From contig NZ_AQGV01000012.1 in NCBI RefSeq assembly GCF_014858725.1, positions 1,116,001-1,180,000 on the forward strand: a DNA stretch of 64,000 nt. Reading direction: 5' to 3'. A program made the translations under genes and the position numbers. This DNA comes from Pseudoalteromonas aurantia 208 (lineage in GTDB: Bacteria; Pseudomonadota; Gammaproteobacteria; Enterobacterales; Alteromonadaceae). Of this stretch, positions 45,682 to 53,400 are shown in pieces; the stretch's first letter is position 1; the number at the start of each line of letters is the position of its first letter. The notes beneath the pieces were generated by a model. It did no database searches and was not told where the DNA came from. It worked only from the letters and a program-made list of their open reading frames with translations.

Positions 45682-46104
45682 TCAATTTAGTTGAGCCAGT
45701 ATCGCTTTATACTTTTCTAATGTGAAAGTTGCTTTAGAGATATAGCCTTTTACAAACTCAAATGACTCGGCTCTTTCAATATCTTGTTGCATATCTGAGG
45801 AGGTAAACATCGCAAAAAAGCATGTTTGATAGATCGTTTTATTTTTCCTTAATTTTGAAAACTCCTCCAAAAATTCAAACCCTCCCATAATTGGCATGTT
45901 GATATCTAAAAATACAATTAATGGCGGAAAGGAGTCTGGGAATTCTTTAATGCCACGCTCATGCTCGGCCAAAAACAACAAAGCCTCTTGACCATTAGAT
46001 GCTTCAAATATTTGGCCTGTCTTATCTGATTTTTTCAACACACGTTTTAGAATATACCTATCAGTAGACTCATCATCAATAATCATAACCGACACTTTTT
46101 TCAC
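45682..46104 (-). CDS. Single-domain response regulator (receiver only)
   Basis: 140 residues, receiver domain only. Acidic pair Asp10/Asp11, phosphoacceptor Asp67 in FLDINMP, Thr101/Ser102 and Lys124 are present, so phosphorylation should be possible. No output domain: a phosphotransfer relay or a partner-binding regulator. It is 10 bp downstream of the membrane kinase gene, and is the last gene of the operon. Confidence 0.9.
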   Translation of the reverse strand: MKKVSVMIIDDESTDRYILKRVLKKSDKTGQIFEASNGQEALLFLAEHERGIKEFPDSFPPLIVFLDINMPIMGGFEFLEEFSKLRKNKTIYQTCFFAMFTSSDMQQDIERAESFEFVKGYISKATFTLEKYKAILAQLN

Positions 46105-46114
46105 AATATATCAC

Positions 46115-47572
46115 TCAATTTTTAAAGGTTAGTTCGAAACGAGTTCCTTTTTCAGAGCTCGTAAAATTAATATTTGCAGATAAATTATCTATATGTTTTT
46201 TAACAATATACATACCTAGACCACTACCAAATGATACTTCGGGGTGGAAACGCCGAAACATTTGAAATACTTGGGTTTGATATTTCAGTGGGATCCCAAC
46301 ACCATTATCTTCAATGACCACCAAGACCTCGTCATCGGTGTTTTGTGCGGAGACTTTCACATAACACTCTGATTTAAAAGGGTCCTTATACTTCAAAGCA
46401 TTTGAAAGTAAATTCTCAAGTATTTGGTTAATGCGGGCTCTTGGTACATACAACCTTAACTCTGGGTCAATGTCGTCTATTATTTGAACATCATCTTCGA
46501 TGTAAACACCTGATAGAGTTTCTTTTACATCGGTAAGTACCTGAGAAAGAACGACCGTTTCATGCTCTTTGATTTCTAAATCCGCACGAGCTAAATCTAG
46601 AATATCGGTGACTAAGTTTTCCAGTCGTGATACATGCGTTGCTATTCTGTTCGCGTTCAATTCAACTTCTTCATAATCTCCGCTATTAACATCCTCAATT
46701 ATGATGTGTGACAGCCGCCTAACAGTTACTAAAGGTGCTTTTAAATCATGTGACGTTCGATATGAAAATTGTGATAGTTCTTCGTTGCGTTGAGTCGCTT
46801 TATTAAGAGCTGTGTCTCTTTCCTTAATTGATAGCGCTAACATTTTGAAAATTTTATTCAGCGCGTTTTTTAATAATAATAACTCACCATTTTCTTTTTT
46901 TGAGATGTCAAAGTGAAGGTCTGATAAGGTATCAGGGCGTTCTGATTTAAGCCTGTTGGATATTTGATTAAGGGGGTCATATATCAGTGGCTTACTTTGC
47001 CACAAAACTATCAACCACAGTGCGAGAGTTTTTATTATTGAATTGATAACAATAAATATGTATCCGTACTGTACCTGAGAAAAAACAATGTTATCGGATG
47101 AATAAAGGATCAAATTACCGATTAAATATTTAATATTATCTTCTTGATGATGGATATTATTTGAATAAGAAAATAAGCTTTGTGAACCACCACTTATCGA
47201 CTCATTATGTGACAACGTATTCGGATCATAATAAGTCACTTGACCAAGTTCGTTTTTGACATAACCAATTGCTGTCACAAAGTTGCCATTCTCATCAATA
47301 ATTTTGGCACCTTCTATTTGGGGAACATGATATATCGCAAGCAGACTACTTTGTAATGCGTCATCTTCCTGATTCCAAAGTGCAACACTTAACCCTGGTT
47401 CAAAAGATGTATGAAAAACTTTTAAATCATCTTCAACAATATCTTTTGTAAATGAAAAGTCCATTGACATATGTGCGAGTGTCACAATGACGGTTATAAA
47501 AATGTAATATTGAAAAACCTTTACTAGTAATTTAGCTGCCAGCGTATCTTTCCATTTTGTATTAGCTTTCAT
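46115..47572 (-). CDS. Membrane sensor histidine kinase paired with a binding protein
   Basis: 485 residues from ATG 47572. TM1 (about 15-35), a periplasmic sensor region (about 36-169), TM2 (about 170-190), a linker, then HisKA with His275 (SHDLKAPL) and HATPase_c (NLLSNALKY, EDNGVGIP, GSGLGMYIVKKH). It overlaps the upstream binding-protein gene by 11 bp, so translation is coupled. It probably reads the ligand state of that protein in the manner of LuxP-LuxQ. Confidence 0.88.
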   Translation of the reverse strand: MKANTKWKDTLAAKLLVKVFQYYIFITVIVTLAHMSMDFSFTKDIVEDDLKVFHTSFEPGLSVALWNQEDDALQSSLLAIYHVPQIEGAKIIDENGNFVTAIGYVKNELGQVTYYDPNTLSHNESISGGSQSLFSYSNNIHHQEDNIKYLIGNLILYSSDNIVFSQVQYGYIFIVINSIIKTLALWLIVLWQSKPLIYDPLNQISNRLKSERPDTLSDLHFDISKKENGELLLLKNALNKIFKMLALSIKERDTALNKATQRNEELSQFSYRTSHDLKAPLVTVRRLSHIIIEDVNSGDYEEVELNANRIATHVSRLENLVTDILDLARADLEIKEHETVVLSQVLTDVKETLSGVYIEDDVQIIDDIDPELRLYVPRARINQILENLLSNALKYKDPFKSECYVKVSAQNTDDEVLVVIEDNGVGIPLKYQTQVFQMFRRFHPEVSFGSGLGMYIVKKHIDNLSANINFTSSEKGTRFELTFKN

Positions 47573-48770
47573 TTGTACTCCGCTGCTGTAACAAAACAGG
47601 TTGTTTGCTTGGCAGTACATGAATTGCTTTAAATTCCCTCTCGCCAAATAAGTATTCATATGGCCACTGTTGAATGTTGTCCTGAGAAATTATAGGGACG
47701 ATTGGTCCGGCACGAAATGGGAAGTTACTTTCTTTACTACCTACCTGGTCGCCGTTTAATAGCTTTATCATCATGTCTATTGCAATTTGACCTTGTTGTT
47801 TCATTAAGTCAGTTGACGATGCCAACACTCTTCCTGCGGTGATATGATCAAAAACATCTTGAATAATATAGGTTGAAATTATTTTTATCTCAGGATGCTT
47901 ATTCTTGAACGTTTCAATCGGCGCAGGTTCACCATTGGGTCCCTTGGTCACCATGGCATTAACGGCTATTGCGTTAGCTACTAAATAGTCAATTTTGTTA
48001 TGTTTTTCTAGAATAAAGTTAAGTAAATGCCGTTGGGTTTTATCTCCTGTATCTCCCCAAATTGCTGGAAGCACTTTAGCGTTGTGTTGATCACTTGCTT
48101 GCGCCAATGCTTTATTGAACCCATTTAAACTGTCAGGCGCCCAACCGGTACCTTTAGGTCCAGGCATCACTAAGACTTTGACGCTTTTTTGTTTTGCATG
48201 TTCTATTAGGTACTTACCGGCTTGAAAGCCTAGCTCTTCCCATGAAACCAGAGATTTAGCATTAATAGTAGGGGTAAAGCTATCGTTAATCACGGAGACT
48301 ATGGGCATGCCTGCAGCGGTTAGCTTTTTGTATATGTCTTCTAGCTTGCTTTTCTTAAACTGTACCGCACCAATAATGACACCATCGTAAGCGTCTTTGT
48401 GTTTCAATACGTTTTCTAGCTGAATGACTTGACGGCCAAGGTTACGATAGCCGCCGGCTAAAAATAACTCTGCGCCAACTCCAAACTTTTCAGCTTGTTT
48501 AAATACCCCATAATTTACGGCAACCCAAAATGGGTCTTTCAAATGAGGAAACAATATTGCTAGGTTGTACGGTGCGTTCGCTTGAACTGGTGACTTCCAC
48601 TTTTCAATAATGGCTTTTGATAAGCTTGGAGAAGGTTTTCCAGCAACCTTATTTTTTGTGTCATAGTGGCCATAGTAACTCTTAACATCAAGCGGCGCTT
48701 CTTTCGCTTTGGGTACATTACTATAAATAGAAATACTTAAGGCGGTAATTAACCATGTGTAACGTATCAT
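47562..48770 (-). CDS. Periplasmic sugar-binding protein-like, signalling partner
   Basis: 402 residues from ATG 48770. A leader peptide (about 1-23) precedes a type I periplasmic-binding fold: YNLAILFPHLKDPFWVAVNYGVFKQAEKFG at the mature start, YDGVIIGAVQF, PIVSVINDSF and VMPGPKGTGWAPDSLNGF. No ABC transporter subunits are nearby; it is instead the first gene of an operon with a membrane kinase and receiver. It is likely a ligand receptor that presents its ligand state to the kinase. Ligand unknown. Confidence 0.85.
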   Translation of the reverse strand: MIRYTWLITALSISIYSNVPKAKEAPLDVKSYYGHYDTKNKVAGKPSPSLSKAIIEKWKSPVQANAPYNLAILFPHLKDPFWVAVNYGVFKQAEKFGVGAELFLAGGYRNLGRQVIQLENVLKHKDAYDGVIIGAVQFKKSKLEDIYKKLTAAGMPIVSVINDSFTPTINAKSLVSWEELGFQAGKYLIEHAKQKSVKVLVMPGPKGTGWAPDSLNGFNKALAQASDQHNAKVLPAIWGDTGDKTQRHLLNFILEKHNKIDYLVANAIAVNAMVTKGPNGEPAPIETFKNKHPEIKIISTYIIQDVFDHITAGRVLASSTDLMKQQGQIAIDMMIKLLNGDQVGSKESNFPFRAGPIVPIISQDNIQQWPYEYLFGEREFKAIHVLPSKQPVLLQQRSTNES

Positions 48771-48820
48771 AACCGGCACTCTCAAATTTATGTCAATAAG
48801 GGTTATTTAGGTTGCAAGCA

Positions 48821-49091
48821 CTAAACTGTATTTAGCAGATATTCCAAGCGTTTTTCTAAATGCTCTGTGGACATTGGCTTTGCTAATAAAAAGCCTTGAA
48901 CTCCGGCCAAGCTCAACTCAGCACACTGATCTAATTGCTGCTGTGTTTCTACGCCTTTTGCGACAATGGAATACTCCAAAGTATTGAGCATGAGTGATAG
49001 TGCTTTGAGCATACTGGGATGTGTATACGGATTGATAGTCAGCATACTTTTATCTAATTTCACAATACTAATTGGGGAAGTTGTAAGGAGA
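48821..49091 (-). pseudogene. EAL-domain gene remnant, 5' part lost at IS30 junction
   Basis: About 90 codons fit the C-terminal part of an EAL phosphodiesterase: PISIVKLDKSML, LEYSIVAKGVETQQQLDQC and GVQGFLLAKPMS. The N-terminal part with the catalytic EAL motif is absent: immediately upstream is the inverted repeat of an IS30-family element, and the other flank has no matching EAL sequence. The 93-codon open frame gets its first codons (MNS) from the insertion sequence. Certainly not functional as a phosphodiesterase. Confidence 0.85.
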
Positions 49092-50202
49092 CCCGAATTC
49101 AAGTTCTAAGTGCACCACGTATAAAAACTAGATAGAAATAAGACACTTCTCAGTTTCTGCTAATGTAAATGTGCGACCAAATACATTTTAGGAGCTGAGA
49201 AATGTCTTATGAACATCTTAACAGTTTTGAGCGAAAAGCAATCTATTATCGCCATAATAGTGGTGAAAGTTACCGCTCAATCGGCCGTTTACTTAACCGA
49301 CACCACACTACCATTATGCGAGAAGTAAAGAGGAATAAACCCCCTTACTATACTTACTTCGATGAATCTGCAGAAGACTTGGCAGCCGAACGTAGAAAGA
49401 AACCAAGGCACGCAAAAAAGTTTGCTAATAAAACGCTTTATCAGCATGTTGTACATAAACTGCAAGAAGGTTGGTCACCAGATGCCATAGCTGGAAGGCT
49501 TAAAAAAAACCATCCAAATGACAAGGGAGAATGTGTCAGTCATGAGACAATTTATCAATGGGTTATTAAAGACTATCAAGTTGGTGGTGGGCTCTATAAA
49601 GCATTACCAAAACGTCACAAAAAGAGAAAAAAACAAAGAAAATATGGGGACTTACGAGGTAAGATAAAAAACCGAGTTAGTATCCATGAACGACCTAATG
49701 TCGTTGAGAAACGGTCTCGTATTGGCGACTGGGAAGGTGATCTTGTTGAAGGAAAGAAAGGCTCTGGATATATAATTACTCATGTGGATCGAGCAACAAA
49801 ATATCTAATGGCCCAAAAAATAGAAAATAAAACAGCAGAGCTTTTCAATAAAGCAACGATTTCAATGTTTATAACGTTAGCCACTTCTAAGAGGCTGACA
49901 CTTACACTTGATAATGGGAAAGAGTTTTCACTTTTTAATAAGCTTGAAAATAGGCTTAATATGGATATTTACTTCGCCGATCCTTACTGTTCATGGCAGC
50001 GCGGTACAAATGAAAATACAAATGGGTTGATACGTCGATATTTCCCCAAAAAAACAGATTTTTCGACTATAACTGATAATGAACTACAAGAAGTAGTAAA
50101 CAAAATTAACAGTCGTCCAAGAAAGATTTTAGATTATCAGACGCCTGAGGAAGTCTTTTCACTTGATAGTTTATAGTGGTGCACTTGCATGTTGAATTCG
50201 GG
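49092..50202 (+). mobile_element. IS30-family insertion sequence (about 1.1 kb)
   Basis: Terminal inverted repeats: left begins CCCGAATTCAA and continues to AAGTGCACCAC; the right end read backwards also begins CCCGAATTCAA and reaches AAGTGCACCAC, with a few mismatches between. One intact transposase gene inside. No direct target duplication was found at the ends (left flank AAGGAGA, right flank AAACTAG), so the insertion may be old or followed by a deletion. Confidence 0.85.
49202..50176 (+). CDS. IS30-family transposase
   Basis: 324 residues. An N-terminal helix-turn-helix (SYRSIGRLLNRHHTTIMREVKRN) binds DNA ends; the catalytic DDE residues lie in RIGDWEGDLVEG, TLDNGKEFS and GTNENTNGLIRRYFPK. 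The complete frame suggests the element may be active. It inserts near or into the EAL gene remnant. Confidence 0.96.
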   Translation: MSYEHLNSFERKAIYYRHNSGESYRSIGRLLNRHHTTIMREVKRNKPPYYTYFDESAEDLAAERRKKPRHAKKFANKTLYQHVVHKLQEGWSPDAIAGRLKKNHPNDKGECVSHETIYQWVIKDYQVGGGLYKALPKRHKKRKKQRKYGDLRGKIKNRVSIHERPNVVEKRSRIGDWEGDLVEGKKGSGYIITHVDRATKYLMAQKIENKTAELFNKATISMFITLATSKRLTLTLDNGKEFSLFNKLENRLNMDIYFADPYCSWQRGTNENTNGLIRRYFPKKTDFSTITDNELQEVVNKINSRPRKILDYQTPEEVFSLDSL

Positions 50203-50382
50203 AAACTAGATCAATTTACGAAGACACCCACCCAAAATTGATTGCCTTTCATTCATTGCCTATCTTTTAAATTCAGCTTTCATTTTGCTGTTGGAAATGA
50301 CTGAGCTATATGAATTTACCTATTTTGACACCTAACGATATTTTGATTAGAATGCGCCCCCTTTAACTTACCACTCTACATT

Positions 50383-50721
50383 ATGCCTATTAAATTGATA
50401 ATAAAAGCGGCAATACTTACAAAGCTGCTCATTTTAAGCACATTTTTTTCAAGCACGGCCTTAGCAAATATATCAAACGTAAAAATTGTCGATGACATTG
50501 TCTATTTTACGTATTTAAATCAAACCTCAGCAGCATGTGTTGAAGCAGGTAATAGTAATGTTTGGGCGTTTTCTTTAAACACTCAAAATGGCCCTGATTT
50601 ATATCGCGCTTTGCTTCATGCTCAATCGTCTACTTTAAAAGTAAGGGTTGAATCTACCCAAGCCTGCAGTGACAAAGCCGGTTATGAAACACCGCGCACT
50701 ATTTCGGTAAGTTACAACTAG
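50383..50721 (+). CDS. Small secreted protein, single module of the tandem paralogue family
   Basis: 112 residues with a signal peptide (about 1-28). The rest matches, at low identity, the conserved N-terminal module of the next three genes: a strand pattern around ISNVKIVDDIVYFTY, CVEAGNSNVWAFSL, YRALLHAQSSTLKV and CSDKAGYETPRTISV, with the same two cysteines (AAC and QAC). It lacks their long C-terminal tail. Function unknown. Confidence 0.55.
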   Translation: MPIKLIIKAAILTKLLILSTFFSSTALANISNVKIVDDIVYFTYLNQTSAACVEAGNSNVWAFSLNTQNGPDLYRALLHAQSSTLKVRVESTQACSDKAGYETPRTISVSYN

Positions 50722-50768
50722 GGCCTAGCACCTAAGTACACGTCTAATTATATAATGGAATTCTCATC

Positions 50769-51560
50769 ATGAACTTCACACTCAATACACTTACAGCCAG
50801 TGTCTTGGCGGCTACCTCGTTAGTTATTTCAGCAACTGCGGGCGCTTCAGATAATAAAATCACCAATATTAAAGTGGATGGTGATACGGTGCATTTTTCA
50901 ACTTCACACGCTAAGTCGCACACTTTACCAAATTGTGTGACATCCGCGAATGATCAACAATGGACACTGTCTTTAACAAGCGCTGCTGGTAAAGCCAGTT
51001 ATACCTTACTGGTTGCCGCTATGACGGATAACCGCAGTATATCAATCATCTCAGCCAATGATTGTGCCGATAGCACCGGATATGAGCGTGCGCAAAGTAT
51101 TGAAGTGGAAAGTGCCAGTCAACAAAGTGGGGCCGGGAGCAGTAAGTTAATGACTTTATACCAAGGTGATGGTGTAACTAAGGTAGGTACAATTTATAGT
51201 ATAACTGGGGCAGGTCAGAACACGGTATTTCAGTTGTTGAGAAACGAAGGGGATAAGTGGTTAGACAGTGTTGGCCCTCATTCCAATACCAGCGCAGCCT
51301 ACATATATTATGAAAACAGTGATTGTACGGGAGATATTGGTGTAGACGATATTGATACTTCAAAATATTATATAAACGAGAATTATAATAATGGGAACTT
51401 TTTTAGCGTTAATGGTGGCAGTGTCTGGGTTCGGTCATACCATCAATTCTCAGGAGATCAATGTTTCCCAACGCGCCAACATAAAAACAAAACAATCGTA
51501 AACCCTAATGCCGTTCACCCAGTATGTGGTGTTGCCCCTTGCCAGATCCGAACGCAGTAG
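50769..51560 (+). CDS. Secreted Cys-containing paralogue 1
   Basis: 263 residues. Signal peptide about 1-26, then a module of about 90 residues (SDNKITNIKVDGDTVHF ... ERAQSIEV) that is nearly identical in the next two genes, then a divergent tail that keeps GDGVTKVG and the cysteine positions CTGD, DQC and VCGVAPCQI. Six cysteines are conserved across the three paralogues, enough for three disulfides. No known family was recognised. Confidence 0.65.
   Translation: MNFTLNTLTASVLAATSLVISATAGASDNKITNIKVDGDTVHFSTSHAKSHTLPNCVTSANDQQWTLSLTSAAGKASYTLLVAAMTDNRSISIISANDCADSTGYERAQSIEVESASQQSGAGSSKLMTLYQGDGVTKVGTIYSITGAGQNTVFQLLRNEGDKWLDSVGPHSNTSAAYIYYENSDCTGDIGVDDIDTSKYYINENYNNGNFFSVNGGSVWVRSYHQFSGDQCFPTRQHKNKTIVNPNAVHPVCGVAPCQIRTQ
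50847..51108 (+). repeat. 262-bp near-identical block, copy 1
   Basis: DNA encoding the conserved module of paralogue 1; the same-length, nearly identical blocks are at 51702-51963 and 52621-52882. Flanking coding sequence differs much more, a sign of gene conversion or recent duplication. Confidence 0.85.
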
Positions 51561-51623
51561 CCGTATATTGCCCTTTATTAAATCTAATCATCTAAAAATA
51601 AAGAAAAATATGGAATTTCTTAC

Positions 51624-52421
51624 ATGTTTCAAAAATTAAATACCGCTACAGCTGTGCTGGCAACAGCGTTAACCCTGTTACATAGCGGCAGTGCAGCTGC
51701 CTCAGATAACAAAATCACCAATATTAAAGTGGATGGTGATACGGTGCATTTTTCAACTTCACACGCTAAGTCGCATACTTTACCAAACTGTGTGACATCA
51801 GGAAATAGCCAACAATGGACGCTGTCTTTAACCAGTGCCGCAGGTAAAGCCAGTTATACCTTATTGGTTGCCGCTATGACAGATAACCGCAGTGTGGCGG
51901 TTACCTCAGCCAATGATTGTGCCGACAGTACCGGATATGAGCGCGCACAAAGTATTGAAGTGGGTAATGCCAGTCAGCAAAGTAGCGGGAAAATGATGAC
52001 CTTGTATCAAGGTGACGGTGTTACTAAGGTGGGGGCAATCTTGGATTATGGCTATGACAACTCTAGAGGCGGATCTGTTTTTACAATTTTACAAGATGAA
52101 GGCAATAGTGTGTTTCACGAAATAGCGCCTTATACGAATGTAAGGAAAAGTAATAGCTTTTATTATGAAGATGCATCATGTACGGGCGAGGTGAGGGTTA
52201 AACAATCAGAGTTACAATATTATTACTACAGCTCAGAGTATAACAGTGGGCGATTTTTTATGATTGAACCTAAAGGGCGAATGATAGCGCGCTATTACAA
52301 AAGTACAGATGGTCAGTGCCATCGCATGGGTCAATGGGAGGCGTTATCTATGGCTCCAGTTGAACCTGCTACACCTCAGCGATATTGTGGAGTGGCTATA
52401 TGCCAGATCAAAACTGAGTAA
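51624..52421 (+). CDS. Secreted Cys-containing paralogue 2
   Basis: 265 residues, signal peptide about 1-26 (ends SAAA), conserved module, then a tail with CTGEV, GQC and YCGVAICQI. The tail sequence is very different from the others although the cysteine frame and the GDGVTKVG start are retained. Upstream leader DNA resembles that of paralogue 3, so those two arose last. Confidence 0.65.
   Translation: MFQKLNTATAVLATALTLLHSGSAAASDNKITNIKVDGDTVHFSTSHAKSHTLPNCVTSGNSQQWTLSLTSAAGKASYTLLVAAMTDNRSVAVTSANDCADSTGYERAQSIEVGNASQQSSGKMMTLYQGDGVTKVGAILDYGYDNSRGGSVFTILQDEGNSVFHEIAPYTNVRKSNSFYYEDASCTGEVRVKQSELQYYYYSSEYNSGRFFMIEPKGRMIARYYKSTDGQCHRMGQWEALSMAPVEPATPQRYCGVAICQIKTE
51702..51963 (+). repeat. 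262-bp near-identical block, copy 2
   Basis: Second copy of the block described at 50847-51108, with only scattered base changes. Confidence 0.85.
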
Positions 52422-52542
52422 CCGCAAAGAGCATCGTTAAGCTTGCAAAAAGAACACACATTAAAAAATAAGCACTAAAGTGCCTTTACTCTGCAAGGTG
52501 CGTTAAAGCCTTAAAATTAGAAGAAAAACATGGAGTTTTTAC

Positions 52543-53337
52543 ATGTCTCAAAAATTAAATACCGCTACAGCTGTGCTGGCAACAGCGTTAACTCTGTTAC
52601 ATAGCTGCAGTGCAGCTGCCTCAGATAACAAAATCACCAATATTAAAGTGGATGGTGATACGGTGTATTTTTCAACATCACACGCTAAGTCGCACACTTT
52701 ACCTAACTGTGTAACATCCACGAATAATCAACAATGGACACTGTCTTTAACAAGCGCCGCAGGTAAAGCCAGTTATACCTTACTGGTTGCCGCCATGACA
52801 GATAACCGCAGTATTTCAGTGACCTCAGCCAATGATTGTGCCGACAGTACCGGATATGAGCGCGCACAAAGTATTGAAGTGGGTGACACCATAGCAAATA
52901 CAACTAATGGGAGCAGTGGTCACTTTAGTTTGTATAAAGGGGATGGTGTAACAAAAATAGGGACCATACTGAATTTCGATAAAGGCGGATCAGAATATCA
53001 AGTACTTAGACAAAATGGAGACAATAAACTTGATTTTTTAGTTCCTGATAATGACACTAGGCATTTGGATTTGTACTTTTCAGATGAAAACTGCACACAA
53101 GTAATAGGCTCATTTTATCCGACATCAGGAAGATTCCTTTATTACAACGGATTCTATAAAAACAGCCAATTCTTTTCAGCTCTGAACCCTCCAACTACTA
53201 AGTATGTAGGGTATGTAGGGTCAGAAAATGGCCAGTGCCTACCGTACAAAACCAATCGTAGCGTTTACCCCATGGTACCAAGTGTTAATACTCACCCTTT
53301 ATGCGGTAAAGGCATGTGTCAGATTAAAGCGGATTAA
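52543..53337 (+). CDS. Secreted Cys-containing paralogue 3
   Basis: 264 residues. The leader is as in paralogue 2, except that Gly becomes Cys in LLHSCSAAA, which creates a weak lipobox-like site. Conserved module, then a third tail type with CTQV, GQC and LCGKGMCQI. Lies 63 bp before the giant FN3 gene, in the same direction. Confidence 0.65.
   Translation: MSQKLNTATAVLATALTLLHSCSAAASDNKITNIKVDGDTVYFSTSHAKSHTLPNCVTSTNNQQWTLSLTSAAGKASYTLLVAAMTDNRSISVTSANDCADSTGYERAQSIEVGDTIANTTNGSSGHFSLYKGDGVTKIGTILNFDKGGSEYQVLRQNGDNKLDFLVPDNDTRHLDLYFSDENCTQVIGSFYPTSGRFLYYNGFYKNSQFFSALNPPTTKYVGYVGSENGQCLPYKTNRSVYPMVPSVNTHPLCGKGMCQIKAD
52621..52882 (+). repeat. 262-bp near-identical block, copy 3
   Basis: Third copy of the block described at 50847-51108. 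Confidence 0.85.
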
Positions 53338-53400
53338 AAAAATACCCATGATAAAAACACCACACCCATGTTATTCATTCGCTAAATTGAGCCAGTTAAA

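Noticed and set aside
48821..49102. EAL-like 93-residue frame as a functional gene
   Set aside because: Lacks the catalytic EAL half, and its first codons come from the IS end; kept as a pseudogene.
50847..52882. Repeated blocks as a CRISPR array
   Set aside because: The units are 262 bp, coding and unevenly spaced; no short repeats with unique spacers and no cas genes.
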